Positions 12,702-25,971 are shown, counted from the stretch's first letter. The stretch is 64,000 nucleotides of DNA from Pipra filicauda (GCF_003945595.2 NW_024104365.1:5055049-5119048); one strand, 5' to 3'. Notes: a model not told the origin generated them from the sequence alone. A program made the numbers and translations.

Positions 12702-12863
12702 CAGGGATGAGTGAATCAGTATTCCTGAATCTTCATCTGGCAAGCTGAATGCTGTGTATTCAAGGGCATTGTTTTCCCCTTGCTGTTTGCAAATATAACC
12801 ACAGTTTCTCTCAAAAACTGTACGAATGCCTTTAAACAGAACCACACTTGTAGTGCAACCCAT
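12702..12863 (-). CDS. DOCK9: Candidate alternative first coding exon of DOCK9 (MGCTTS form)
   Basis: An open frame of 54 codons starts at ATG 12863-12861 in a good context (G at -3, G at +4). It ends at CTG (12704-12702), immediately followed by a GTAAAT donor. The phase is 0, exactly as in the CpG-island exon at 31234-31347, so it could splice to the same exon 2. The peptide begins MGCTTSVVLFKG, continues with IRTVFERNCGYICKQ and ends with DEDSGILIHSSL. Gly2 with Ser6 fits the N-myristoylation rule, and Cys3 next to it fits S-palmitoylation; Cys21 and Cys25 follow. I believe vertebrate DOCK9 transcripts with a similar MGC start exist, but I cannot verify this here. The frame stays open upstream of the ATG to about 12980 with no other ATG. 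Alternatives are an unrelated small gene or chance; the composition and the donor match argue against chance. Confidence 0.68.
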
Positions 12864-15621
12864 TCCAAAGCTGTTGAATTTTGCATTTCTAGCAGCCCTG
12901 ATTACATTTGCAGAATGTCTTCTTCCTTCGCTCGACTCGAGTAATTTTCCTGTGCTTTGCAGAAATATTTCTTTGTACAATCCTCATCATGTCCGACATT
13001 TAGTATGTTCCTTGACTAGAAACCATCAGCTACTGAAATGTAATCCTATTTGCTTAAGCCCAATACTGCCAAAAATCCAGCCGCAGAAGACAAAAATCAG
13101 AGGGCTGATGAAAAGCAAAGGATACCTCAGCTGTAGAAGACAGGAGGCTTTCAGCATGCGCTGTACTCCACCACAGAGGTGAAAAGATATTCCAAAGGGT
13201 CACACAAAGAGCTTCTATACTCAGAGATCCTTAAAACATAATCAAAGATGAAAGGAAACTGCAAAGATACTGCTGCAGTTTCTGCTGCCAGCCACAAAGA
13301 ATCCTCATCTGCTGCAAGAAAGCAGTCTCCCAGAATGCTTAGCACAGATTTCGTACTGGCAAACACTTCTTTACTTGACCTACATGTGCTTTTTCATGTT
13401 TGAAACAAAAAGCTTCAAAATAAAAAACTCAAAATATGAAGTGGAAATTCTTAAATCATTGCTGCTATGGAAAGAAAACAGCATGTTATATGCACTTACT
13501 TCAATCAAATCTATATGTCAGAGCATGCTATTATCCATTTAGGCAAACCACAAGGGAGCTGAAGGCTGTCTTTACTTTTTCCTTTCTTCCGCGTATACAA
13601 AGTGATCAGTTGATTCCCACCTGCCAGAAACCGACTTTATTACTCCTTGATTGCATATAATCAATAGTCATTAAAAAAAAACAGAAAAAAAAGAACACAG
13701 CTGGCTATCTAATTCAGACCAACATCCACCTCTAAAACAAAAATACAGAATGAAATTTAAAATACATACATTTCTTGGTTTTATAGTGACTCCCATACAG
13801 GACTCTACTCCACATACTGCACTTGTACAAGTACATAAATATTTTTAACTGACACAGAGAAGAAATGTTAAATTTTTTAAACTATTTTTAAAGGCAAGGA
13901 ATTTGCAAAAAATAACTATCCCAATCCACACCATAATGGTACCAATTACCACATCAGAGATTGCTGGTTTTATATTTTTGCTCAACTGAAAGCACTGAGA
14001 TGTATTTGCTTATTTACCTACTAAATTGTAAAACTGGATGAAAGAGCGATCTTACAAACTCAGAATTATTTAAATGGAGTTAAAACAAGGTACGTTAAAA
14101 GCACTTAAGTGAAGCACTGAGGGTGGGAATAAACAGATTCACACTGTCAGCTACAGATTTGCCCCAGTGCAAATTAAATTATCTCAAGGAAATATTTGCA
14201 TGCTACAATGATATATTCAGAATAAATATTTCAGACTTACTAGCATTTTTCCCTAACTTCTGCCTAGTTAATACATCTCAATATGCTTCTCATGACATTT
14301 CTAACCTAAATGCAATATAATCAATGCGTCCACGTGTTATTGAAAAAAAAAAAAAGCCGAACCAACAACATTTGACAGTTATTCAAGTAGTTCTTGTCAG
14401 TCCCATATTCACAAAGGCAGAAGTTAGACCATTTCTCATATTGTAAGAAATTCCAAATGTTTTAAGGCAATTCTGTTAATAATGAACAGCTTTATGAGAA
14501 GGGAGAACAAAGAAAGTCATGGTGAAGAATTTGGCACAAATTCTACTATGAAGGACAGAGATACTTCATACCTCACCATGAACCCTTGCACAGCAATGTC
14601 TCTGTACCTTCTTCTGCCTTTCCACCTATCCCACTCTCTTTGAAAACAAGAAGTAGGTCAGTGAGGGAAATGCTCTGCTCCATTCACTAAAGCTGGATAA
14701 AGATATCCTTGCAAACATGTGAGGGAAAACAGTCATGGGAATTACCATGGAAGGCATTCCCCAAAAATACATTCAAGTTAACTGTTTCTAGTGCAGAAGT
14801 CCACTTCATTCCCATCTGAAACGTAGGATTATAGAGATCTGACAAAGTTCAGCGTACGAACATGATATCAAAAGTTAAGAGATCATTAAAAGGAAGCACT
14901 ATTTGGAGAGTTTTCCATTCAATTTCAAAGACTTCATAATAGCAGATGTTCCTAGCAAAACAAGAAAGTAGCTTATGCCTTAAGAGAATATGCGAAAAAT
15001 AGGTCAGGTAACAAATTATGCACGAAACAGTTCTCCCAAATGTCTAGAAAATTACTTCACTTGTAAAGTACTAGGTAGGTTGAGGGGAAACAGGAAGACA
15101 AAAAGATTTAATTTGGAAGGACAAACATGCGAAAGAATAATAGACTAAGTCAGATTGGAAGTTACCCTGGGAAGTGTTCTAGTTCAAAACCAGTTAAGAG
15201 AAAATTTAATTCCAACTATATCTTGAATAAATCCAGCATCATGTTTTTACAGCGTTTTAGAAAACACTGAAACGTTTTTAGAAAAAAACTGAAATGGACT
15301 CGGACCAACAAAATGGTAACAACGACATAAAAAGCATTCCAAATAGAGCTTGAAAGGGAAATAATTATGGGGACATGAGGGGTGGGAAGAAACTACAAGG
15401 AGAAGGAGAAATTTCAATAGTATGCAATGTAAAGAAGTCTGCCAACAAGCAGACTTTTTATTAAGACATTAATTCAGTGCGAAGTGGGAGTTGCCAGTTT
15501 CATTAAGGAGATTCCTGGAATCGTAGTGAGCAACGACACTGCACAAGCACTAACCATCCGGGCAGAAATGTGACACAATGCAATATTATCCATTTCAGTA
15601 TCATATCTCAAAGTGAAATGG
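12864..15621. other. Upstream leader of the MGCTTS exon and intronic sequence
   Basis: The first few hundred bases (to about 13300) would hold the leader and promoter if the exon at 12702-12863 is a true first exon. No CpG island or clear TATA box is seen. The rest is featureless AT-rich DNA. Confidence 0.5.
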
Positions 15622-16043
15622 TGTCATGGTTTAGGAATGGTATTCCCCAATTTAGTGTTCCCACTGAAACACTCCAAACCACGTGCTGTTGACGCACTCC
15701 CCCCTCTCCCCCTGCGGTGGGATGGAGGGAAGAATTGGAGGCACCAAAGGTAAAGATCATGAGTTAAGATAATAACAATTTACTGGAAACAGCAATAAGG
15801 TAAGAAAACAAACAGTAACAGCAGAGATACAAACAGAGGGTACAAGAAGGAGGCAAACAATTCACACCCAACTGCTCACCATGCAGAGCCCAGGGATACA
15901 CGAACCGCTGCCATACTACACCGAACACAAGAGACCCCTTCCCCCGTATGACCTGAGGTGGTATAGAATAAATTCTGGGTCCTAGTCATGACCCCTCCTG
16001 GCTATTGCAAAAATTTAACTCTGCCCTGGCTGGAACCAGGACA
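15622..16043 (-). mobile_element. Solo LTR, avian ERVL type
   Basis: Read on the minus strand, this 422-bp element starts TGTCCTGGTTCCAGCCAGG and ends in TAAACCATGACA. The TGTCCTGGTT(T/C)CAGC start is typical of the common avian ERVL-type LTRs. No internal viral sequence flanks it on either side. The five bases on the two sides (aatgg and tacag) do not match, so the target duplication has decayed or the LTR arose by a recombination that removed it. The short open frame running out of its 3' edge at 15988-16230 is not a gene. Confidence 0.8.
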
Positions 16044-19000
16044 TACAGGAGGTTGGAAAAATTCTTACAAAGGTCTGACAGCACTTTACCAACTGAAGAG
16101 AGCTAAAAGACAGCCCAAGGTAGGTAAAAGTCTTAATCCAATAGCAAAAAAAAAAAACAAAACAAAACAGAACAAATCAACATATGAACAAGCCCAGACT
16201 GTACATACAAGCCAAACTGCCTTTGGCTGAGCCTGGGTTATGAAAAGGTCTTCTTCCATAAGGCAAAGTGGAGGGGAGGAAAGTAAGGCTATAAGGAGGA
16301 GACAACACTAATGCCTGTCTTCTCTTGGTTTATGAAAAAGGGCCTGCACCAGAAGGCTTAGAAAGAGCTATTTGAGTTAGGGATGTAATATTTGCAATAT
16401 ATACTAAGCCAGTCAGCCTGTTTATATGGGCAGCAACAAGCTCCTCCTTGCTATATACTATATTGAATCTCTACTGACAGCACTATGAGATTCCCAAAGA
16501 TAAAAAAATTAATTAGTCATGTTAGTCCTAAGTTGTTCAAAATCATATATTTTTGAGACATACTCTTTTGGACAAGTAATAAAGAAGAAACTCGAGTTCC
16601 CTTCCAAAAAAACCATAATTGCTTTAAGGGTCTAACCACTCCTCTGATTACAGTAGATGACTAATAATCACTTTGCACTTGGGAACTGAAGGATTTCAAA
16701 TCAACATGTCAAGCAACCCTTTGACAACCAAACGAATTCCAAGAAGCATAATCACAGAGGTACAAAGCAAATGTGTGATAGCAATCAGACAGTTCAAAAC
16801 AATGTTTAGAAGTTTCCATTTGACACTGTTTAACATTTATGAAGGTTAGGGAATCAACCTGGGTTGACTTAAAATCTTCAGCTCATCCTACAGAATTCTC
16901 ACTATCAAAATGAGAACTTAGAGGCACCTAGACAAAAACTGAAATTTGAGAGAATAGAGATCAAATTTGAGAGACCTTCTAAATGAACGTGTTACTACAA
17001 GACAACATGGACATTCTGTCTTCAGAAAAGCCACCACTAAAGGAAAACACTTCATTAAGATAAAGGCCCATATCTGCAAGTGAACATACTTCAGGCAGGA
17101 CTCAAGCCCCTAGGTCCTACCATAAGAGCCATAAAAATATCCTTAGTCTCTTGAAACGTTAGAAGTAGGTACTTACATTTTTACCTACAAAGTTCTCAAT
17201 GACATTTAAAATGCCCAAACTGATGCCATCTTGACAGGAGTGAACATCTGGTTCCTCAGAGATCTTAGCACATCCTGACTAAATTCAGCTTTTCACAAAA
17301 CATGATGAATATTTGTCAGTGGAGCACTACCTTCCATCTGGCAGCTGCCTGTATATCAGCTCAGAACAGTAGAGATGTGGGCCTAAAGCCTCCTCAGTCC
17401 AAAGATGAAAACTAATGAAAACTAACACCACTCTTTGGAGTGCCTTAACAATCCAATGATAGTATATCAAAGGCAACATACTCACTTCTGCCTGATAAAG
17501 CTATGCTGCAGGAAATAACTGAAGATCTAATAGCCCTGCAAGAGTAAAAAGAAGTGTATGTGCAACAGTTCATACTTAATAGGAATGGTCACAGAGGAGA
17601 AGAAAATTCAGGTGCTGGTTCCTGTTGCTGGTTCAGTCCTGCACTGATTGCTTCATGCAGATTTTATAGAAGAGTTTTTTCAGGTTATTCTCTTCAAGAA
17701 CTCATGTTCTTTCATGTGTCTTTCTGTCCTGAAAGCTGCTTTGTGGGTACAACAGTGAATTTTACTCTGCCTAAAGAGTAAAATTCTTATGCACTTGATT
17801 TGTCAAAACTAGTCAGAGCATGTGTTTGAATATGAATTATTCTTCGTAAACCTCATATCCACTTTCCAAAATGGCAAGGAGGAGGATACAGAAAACCACA
17901 AGTTGGTCAGATTCACCCCAGTCTCCAGGAAAATTATGATATAAGCCCTCCTGGAAGCCATTTCCTGACATATAAAGAATAAGAGTATATATAAGTTCCA
18001 AGTAGACTATATGGATTTACCAAGGACAAATTATGCCTGATCAGCCTGTTTGTCTTCTGTGATGTGATGGTTGGCTCTGTGGACTAGAAGACTAGAAGAA
18101 AGCAGTGGATGCTGAATAATGTTAGTAAAAGAATGCTTCTGACAGTCTACCATAGCATCCTTGTACCCAAATTAGCTAGATGTGGTCTGAATGAGTAGAT
18201 AAGGATGACACCTCGTTGAATAGCAAGTTGAACATGCTGAGCAGGCTTCTCAGTACAAGAAAGATATTGGCCTATTAGACTGAGTGTAATGGAGGCCATC
18301 ATGATGGTTCACATATGAGAAAAATCTAAGAGATCTTGCATAGCTCAGCCTTAGGTGAAGGCTAAAAGGACATCTTACTGCTGTTTGCAATACCTAATGG
18401 GAAGGCAAAGAGAGGAGCCAAACTGTTCTTGAAGATACAGTCACAGAACAAGATGCAACAGATACAGAATGTTGCATTTGCATAAAAGGATTTTTCTACA
18501 TTTTTTTTAAGCATGACAGTTGACAACTGGGGTTAAAGTATTTCCATTTTGTGGATATTAAAACTAGATTGTCACAGCCTCTGAGCAACCTCCTCTAACC
18601 AGATCTGTTTTGAGCAGGGGATTGCACATGGTGACTTCCAGAGATTTGCCTTTCAGCCTGTACATTTCCATGAATCTGTGGCAGTACACTGGGTAATCAC
18701 ACACTACCCACTGAGACAGAGAAAGAGAAAAGTTCCAAGAGAACTCCATCCTTCAAAAGAAAGCCAGTTTGATTACTCCAGGAGGTAGTCTTGAGAACAG
18801 CATGGTTAAATTTCCACGTAATTTTGACTGATGATCTGTACACTTAGCAAGGCCCTAAGAAGAGATTTGCAACCAACAGAAACAAAAAACTACTGTGACA
18901 TTAGAAATACTGAGTATACCACCAGGCTTAAGACCAGCGGCAGTCTATCATTCATATAGGATACCTCTAATGACAAGGATCTTATCAAAAGCAAAAAATA

Positions 19001-20384
19001 ATGCTTATGAAAATTAGAGCAAGGTGTAGTTCCATCCTATCTAGACAAGCAAGCTGTAGAGGCTGGCTAATATCACAAGTTTCTTTTAATTGACAAACGA
19101 GGGATTGTTTGTGTCTATTATGCTTTCTATACATCTAGAGAGGTGAGGAGGAGGCATAAATGATGCAATCTAAAACATTCTATTTGCTGACGGAGAGATG
19201 CACACAAATTTTAAACCCTGCTAATTGCAAAATGCTAAATATCTTAGCTAATAGTTTTAGCTCACATAATTGAGAGCTGCAGAAAGGTCAGTCTTCTCAC
19301 AAGTCCATTCCTACAGGACTAACAACACTTTCATCCACAGATGAGCACTGGGATCTGTCAGTAAAGCATGCATCTAAGTTCAAACTTAAGTATACCTTGA
19401 GGATAGGCATACCAAGAAGAACCCAAAGAACTTGAGGAATTTGTCCAAGTCAATCTAAACTGAACAAATGAACGTTTATTGCTATGACACAAAACACCTA
19501 CTCCTTTTAACTGTTTTACACTGCAACCATAATGTAGGATTTCTGATATTCAAATATGCTCCCTGAACTCCATCTAGTGGTCACATAACTTTCAGCTTTC
19601 TGAAGTTGAAGTGATAAGATAACCACAACACAGAATTATTATTATTATTATTAATATTAGAGAGCTACCAAAAATGTCACTAATTATAGGACATTATTTT
19701 CAGGAACACTGGTGAAACCACGATAGAATAAATAATGGTCGACAACAGAGTAGATTAGGAAAAAAAAAAGTTAAAATCCAGTTTTAGAGCAAGTTTACTG
19801 TGTTCAGATAAGAGCAGCAGAAACTTCAGGGCTCAGACATCCTTTTATACTCTTAATTCCTCAAGGAGGTTATTCAGACTCAGGTTGTTCTCCTTCCCTT
19901 TGTTCCAACCTCGGTGAGGAACAAGTTCCAATTTCCCCTCCAGCAGACCATTTGCTGCCCAAATACAATGCTGCAAGTATTGTCCCTTGAACTTTACCAG
20001 CAAGACTGTATACAGGATTATTTGGGGCTTATTTCCTATTAGAAGTCTCATATTTCATGTGAGGAAAAACTTACTCGATCATGTTATATATTCTGTCTGG
20101 GAAGAAATTAATATACATCATTATTGAGCCACATACAATGACAGGGAAATAACTCTGAGGTGATACCAAACCTGGCAAGCAAAAATCCCAAGACAATTTC
20201 TGAAGGAAACTAGAATAGCATCCTTCAAATAATTATGATGTGTGTCATCTATTCATTAACCTGAATGCTCTTTTTAAACTCACTGACGTTTGAGGTCCAA
20301 CACAGATTTAAAATCCCTCTTGGACTAGCAAACAGTAAGATTATAGCCTCCTTGAACATTCCTTAAAGACAAACATACTGCTAT
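16044..20384. other. Intronic sequence of DOCK9
   Basis: Nothing recognised except an (ATT)n tract. The open frames at 17554-17781, 18564-18749 and 19845-20051 show no domain or splice context. Confidence 0.6.
19634..19652. repeat. Microsatellite (ATT)n
   Basis: Five to six ATT units. Confidence 0.9.
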
Positions 20385-21290
20385 GATTTTCAGGCAAACC
20401 ACCTACTAAATCAGATAACATGACATTGCACAAGTATTGCAGTCTTCCATCATCCCCATATCACCATTGGCCAATCAGAACTCAAATCAGTCCAGCAGTT
20501 TAATTACCTAGGTAGCCTCATCTCCTCAGATGGTAAGACTGATGGAGAGATAGACAACAGGTTAGCAAAGGCATATAGAGCTTTCAGAAAACTCCATAAA
20601 AGAGTCTGGCGAAATAAACACCTGTAGAAAAGTACAAAGATCAGTGTTTACAGAGCCATTGTGCTGTCCACTCTTTTATATGGATCCGAATCATGGGTCA
20701 TCTACTGCCACCACCTGCAACTCTTAGAACACTTCCATCAGTGCTGCCACCATACAATCCTAAACATCCACCGGTCAGATTATGTGACTTAGTACGTCTG
20801 TTCTAGAACAGGCAGCACTTACGAGCATTGAGGCCATGTTGATGAGAACACAGCTGCGATGGGCAGGACACGTCTCCAGGATGAAGGACCACCGCCTCCC
20901 TAAGATCTTGCTTTATGGTGAACTTGCCACTGGCTGCCACAAGAGAGGTGCCCCGAAAAGAAGATACAAGGACTCCCTGAAACAACATCTCAGCCTTGGC
21001 CATATTGATCTTCATCACCGGTCTACTCTGGGCTCCAATCGGGAGGCCTGGAGACACACTACCTATAACACTGCTGCTTCTTTTGAGAACGCACGCAGGA
21101 TCGCTCTTGAGGAGAAAAAACGCAGAAAGAACCGTGTCTTGCCGATACCACCTAAGGAGTCTTTCTGCTGTGTCTTTTGCAACCAGACTTGTCTATCTCG
21201 CATTGGCCATTTTAGCCACCAGTGCACTTGTAGCAAATGTGGGTAGAGCCCTTCCCAAATCTTCGTTCACGAAGCCTAGCCATGAGTGCC
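20385..21290 (+). mobile_element. 5'-truncated LINE (not CR1) with reverse-transcriptase C-terminus
   Basis: Decayed but readable end of a non-LTR retrotransposon. Around 20500-20700 the translation shows the end of a reverse transcriptase: FNYLGSLISSDG, an EIDNRLAKAYRAF-like stretch, then VYRAIVLSTLLYGSESW. A TAG near 20626 and a frame change near 20790 break it. From 20836 to 21246 a continuous frame carries LRWAGHVSRMKDHRLPK, then a Lys/Arg-rich part, and ends in a zinc-finger-like C-x2-C...H segment and a stop. The 3' UTR holds a perfect hairpin (21261-21274). The sequence is clearly not CR1. The C-terminal domain with LRWAGHVxRM and a terminal Cys/His finger occurs in LINEs of many animals; I do not fix the clade. 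A related copy lies inverted at 56660-57182. Confidence 0.82.
21261..21274 (+). repeat. 3' UTR hairpin of the non-CR1 LINE, copy 1
   Basis: CTTCG-TTCA-CGAAG just after the stop codon of the LINE frame. The stem is conserved in copy 2; see 56673-56686. Confidence 0.7.
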
Positions 21291-23387
21291 AGTGGAGATG
21301 TGTGCAAGTATGTCTGACAGAAAGACATCTGAAACACCGCTTGACAACATCACTGTAGTGGGGCAAATGAGGAATGGGCTAGATGAGGTGATTTTCAATC
21401 TTATTTTCACAAAGCTTCAGTTCTGTATTATTCTATTGCCTGACTGTAATGTCTTACCACCATGCCCACAAACAAGCCTAGAAAGGCATCAAGTGAAGTG
21501 CAAACAGATCCTTTGTCAGTATCAGCACCCTGGTGAAGAACAGTACTACTTCTGAAACCAAGGGATATAAACACCATTATGCAACATTAAAGAACAAAGA
21601 GCATGAAATAGCACTGGCAATGTGGGTAAACTGGAAAATGGACGACAACCTTTCAATCACCTTAAAACTAAAGCCTCTTTCCTGTATGTTGATATCCACC
21701 ACGTTAGCCAGCATTTCCATTTGACTTTTGATTTCTTCACAAACCTGTTAAAATGAGACCGAGAGCTATCTTACTAGCCCTTGCCACTCTCGTGGAAAAC
21801 ACCCAGCTCTTTCTGTGGAGCTCCTGCTTTTTTTGTTCATGTATGTTTCAGTACTCCTTTCAGCCTATGAAGGGCAGCTGCGCCTTGGGTAACCAATAAG
21901 GTAGCAAGATCATATACCTTCATGTCAAAACACAAGCATCCAAAGGCAATGGAGGCTTTGGATTTGCAAGCTGAAAGTAAATTTTATGTCTATAAACTCA
22001 GACACGTTAAATTCCAGGGTCCTGAAATCAACTACATTAAAATTTGTGTGTTATAACAAGTGAAACATATTGCATCCCTGCCCTGATGTAACCAGATCTT
22101 TAAATGCCTTCTCTGCTTAAAATTATGCAAGCATTATCTATTCTGATTAAAATGTGTCACTCTTTGTTGGTGTAATAATTTTATAGTAGTAGAAATATAA
22201 GCCCCCGTCTTATCTCTGAATTTACCAAGTAACTCCTTCCCACCTACAGAGTACCTGGAAGTACCAAAAACAGTTTAGTATATGCCTCGAATTTCCAAAC
22301 CTAGATCACTATCTGGCAACATGCCATTTCTTTTGAAGTCAATAGCCACACCTGAGTATCAAAAAGCACCCAGAAGTACACAAAGCAGCAGCCAAGGATT
22401 ATTTATTTACACTAATGGATCTATATTACAGGCTTCTCTGTACTCTAGCAGCTAGGATCAGTATTACTCCTTCTCAGGTTTGTTGTGACTAAATTGATAC
22501 ATTTACCTTTTTTTTTTTTTTTGGGTGGTTTGAGTTTGTTTCTCTTGTTTTCTTTAGGTTTGGGGAAGAGCTGTGTTTTAAAGCACATGTAGGTACCTTA
22601 ATTAATTTTATGTGAGGTCACTTCATATTCCCACAGCATGAACAATTATGTTTCTCAGTAGAAGAAATTTCAAAAGGGACTATTTGATTTCAACTTGTAG
22701 GGACTGTAACAGTGTTCATTTTTCCCAAAAAATTTCAAACAAGTTTAGAAGAGTGAGATATCATTTTTAAAGGTGACCAGTTTTGTTGATTTGGTGTCCT
22801 ACATTTCTTAATTTCTAGTATTCTTTCCTAGAATTGTTACTAGAAGAACTTTTCAAGAACAAATACAGTTAGGAGAAAAAAACAGTCTAAACCATGTTTC
22901 CTTTATTTGCTGAGAATTATAAAGTTGTCATTTCTTCCAGAACTATCAATATTGAGAATGTTGTATGCAACAAGGTCTACTTTGCATTTACCTTTCCACA
23001 GAAATCCTGTGAATCTGATTTTTCCAGCAACATTCAGCCTCAACTAAATTATTTCTTCCTCCTCACAGTCTCCAGATTGAAAAATGATCCAGAACTTTCA
23101 TGTTCTTTTTTTGACACAGTTGCAGCAGTTAAATAACAAATTTCCTTCTAAAACTACCTGGCATCCTTTCTTTCAGCTAATGAGTTGGAAAAAAAAATAA
23201 AAATCTAGCTGGTTCTCTAATAGGATTGGGGCCTTTTTGTTCAGAGAGGGCCCCAACCCAAAATGTGGTCTGGACCCAGAAGCTTAAAGCTAGAATTCCA
23301 GAAAAAGCCTCCATTAACACTGACATCAATAAGTACTCCAGTCTGAATCAGTCTGCTATCGGCGTGAGCCATAGATGTCCTGAAGAG
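21291..23387. other. Intronic sequence of DOCK9
   Basis: Holds a T15 run with an adjacent G/T-rich stretch. Several short frames without recognisable content. Confidence 0.6.
22508..22522. repeat. Homopolymer T15
   Basis: Fifteen T, followed by a G/T-rich stretch. Confidence 0.95.
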
Positions 23388-23829
23388 AGCACAGCAATGG
23401 GTCACAAAGATGATGAAGGAACTGGAGCATCTCTCTCATGAGGAAAAACAGAGAGCTGGGAGTGTTCAGTCTAGAGAAGGCTCAGGGGGATCCCATCAAT
23501 CTGCATCAATACCTGAAGGGAGGGTGCAAAAAGGCCAGAGCCAGGCTCTGCTCAGTGGTGCCCAGTGACAGGACGAGAAGCAATGGGCACAAACTGAAAC
23601 ATAGGAGGTTCCCTCTGAACATCAGGAAACACTTTTTCACTGTGAGGATGACTGAGCACTGGCACAGGCTGCCCAGGGAGGTTGTGGAGTCTCTATCTTC
23701 GGAGATATTCAAAAGCTGCCTGGGCGCAGCCTTGGCAACTGGCTCTAGGTGACACTGCTTGAGGCAGAGGGTTTGACCAAACAAACGCCAGAGGTGTCTT
23801 CCAGTCTCAGCCAACCTGTCACTGTGTGA
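23388..23829 (+). mobile_element. CR1 fragment
   Basis: Contains the standard CR1 order: 'ggagcatctctc', 'gtgcccagtgacagga', 'aggttccctctgaacatcaggaa', 'cactggcacaggctgcccagggaggttgtgga', then a decayed 3' end near 'cctgtcactgtgtgag'. The open frames at 23438-23752 and on the opposite strand belong to it. Confidence 0.88.
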
Positions 23830-25971
23830 GAGAACCACAGCACTCCGTGGCATCACATCATTTGCAGAGGTCTTTCCAGCTGCACTTTTTTTTTTTAATT
23901 ATTATTCTGGATATTCACCACTGCCTTAAACAGAGCCCTACTCACAGAATGGAAGGATGTTTCACCAGCCTGAGGTGCCAGATCCAGACTTTTCAACAAA
24001 GGTTTTTGATTTCTTCTTTCTTATTTTTCCCCTTACTTGAACTGTCAGGAATCTCTGGAGGCAGCAGGAGCCTGCAGAAGACAGTATCTGGATTCCCCAT
24101 TCCTCCTCTCATATCTGATTTATTAAACACTGATGAGGAGATGACAAACTGTTCTAACAGACATAATAATTCATCCTTATGCTAACAAAGAATCCCATCC
24201 CACACACCTTGCAGTCAGATTAAGATTTTTTTATTTTCTTAATGTTTCTGCAGCAAAGCTGATACTTCTGTCAACCAGTCACAATGAGAGTATAAGTAGA
24301 AGACAACCTCAGCAACAGATTTCTCTGACCGAATTTTTGTGGTCCACAACAGTTTTCTTCATAAAACCCCCTCCAGAGCTCCTGCTCAGCTTTCTGAAGA
24401 CCTTTAGACATCTAGCAAACTTTTTTCCACAGCAAAGTCCATTGTACCAATGAAATTTTGACCCTTGTTTAACACAAGACATCTAGTCTATAATGTTAAA
24501 CAGGTTAACATGCCTGTTAATTTATTGGGGGTTTAATGCTAGAGGAAATCTCTATTTTGAGATAATAGATGCTCATTTTCATTCTCACAAAAGAACTTTG
24601 AAGATTCTGAAAGTAAAATAAAATTAAAAAATAAAATTCAATAGCTTTCTTAGGATGCAATACCTACCACTATCTCTTAGATTATTAAATTTTAGACACT
24701 AGATACATCAGTACCTCTAGACTAAGACAGAATGTAAGCCTCCTTTCACAAAACTACGTATCTTCTAAATTAAGGTCTAAAATAAGTTACATGACCAGAA
24801 TTATTGGAGTATCTTCTCATCTTTAGATAGAAATTATTTCAAAAATACTTCAATGAGAAAAGCATTGTGTAATACATGGACTACTTGTGCAATTTTATGT
24901 CTTTTCTGCCTTGCATAATTAATGTTTTTATGGACACAGACAACCTAAGGGGGGGGGGAAGGGAAAACAAATTTGTCTTTACTTTGTCTTACAAATGAAG
25001 GAGTTTTGCCTTCAGTATCCAAATGAAGTACTTGCAATCATTCAACCTCAAAATCAAAAAAACCCACTAGCTAAGGAAAGAAATTTTACACACATTTTAA
25101 TATATATTATTTTTTAAATCACTGCATTAATAAGTTCTTTGACCACTATGCAAAAATAAAATTAGTAACTTTATCCAAAAGATCTTATTCGCTGACAATT
25201 TTTATTTCCCTTAGGAAAGGTAAGCAGTAGATGCCATAAACTAAAATAACTTCTTCAGAGTTGAGTACTGAGTTTTTTCCCCAAGTAAAGTTCAACAGTT
25301 CAGGGTAAGCATTACCATTTGTATCGTGTTCCAAGACCGAATGTGTTAGGATGATGTTCATTGCCAGCAAAAATTTTTCCCTTAAAATCTTGAGTGTCAG
25401 TTCTCATCTCCCTGCTTTCACTCATCCATTCATAACAATTCGCTTCTCCCAGATTCCTTACATATACAATTTCACGTTCCATTTACAAAAAGCTCAAGCT
25501 TCATCCATATTTCCAGCTTTTTTACAGCTCTAGAAGATCCCAGCCTTCCCTCATCCCTTCACCATTACATACGACTTTTGAATTCCTACTTTCCTAAAGG
25601 AAGTCGTCAACTATCCTTTCTACACACACACTACAACTGAAATCTGGCAGTTAATGAGGTTCCAAATACTCTGTTCATCATATACTGAAAAGCCACTTTG
25701 CAAAGGACATAAGTCCTCTGTGCACAGGGCATATTAAACAATATATGAATCAGAAAGGAAAATACCAAATCAGAATAAATAGTACATAATTCTCCAAGTA
25801 ACTGTGTTTTTGGAAACACACCACCTTAAAAATACTGTAATAATACAGCATAGAGTGCAACTCACCATCTTTTTTTATGGAGTTGAGGTTCACAGGAAGC
25901 TGAGATCAGGACTGGAAAGACGAAGTTGACATAAGTTTTTTTAATAGAGAAAGAACATCAGTGAGTTTGAG
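23830..25971. other. Intronic sequence of DOCK9
   Basis: Only a G10 run and AT-rich DNA are visible. Confidence 0.6.
24949..24958. repeat. Homopolymer G10
   Basis: Ten G in an AT-rich region; length errors in sequencing are possible here. Confidence 0.9.

Noticed and set aside
12864..12980. Extension of the MGCTTS frame upstream to 12980
   Set aside because: The upstream codon is TTG, which is not a plausible start for a vertebrate protein. The ATG at 12863 has a good context.
23438..23752. 104-codon plus-strand frame
   Set aside because: It is the 3' region of a CR1 copy, which is non-coding or near the end of the element's frame, and is not a host gene.
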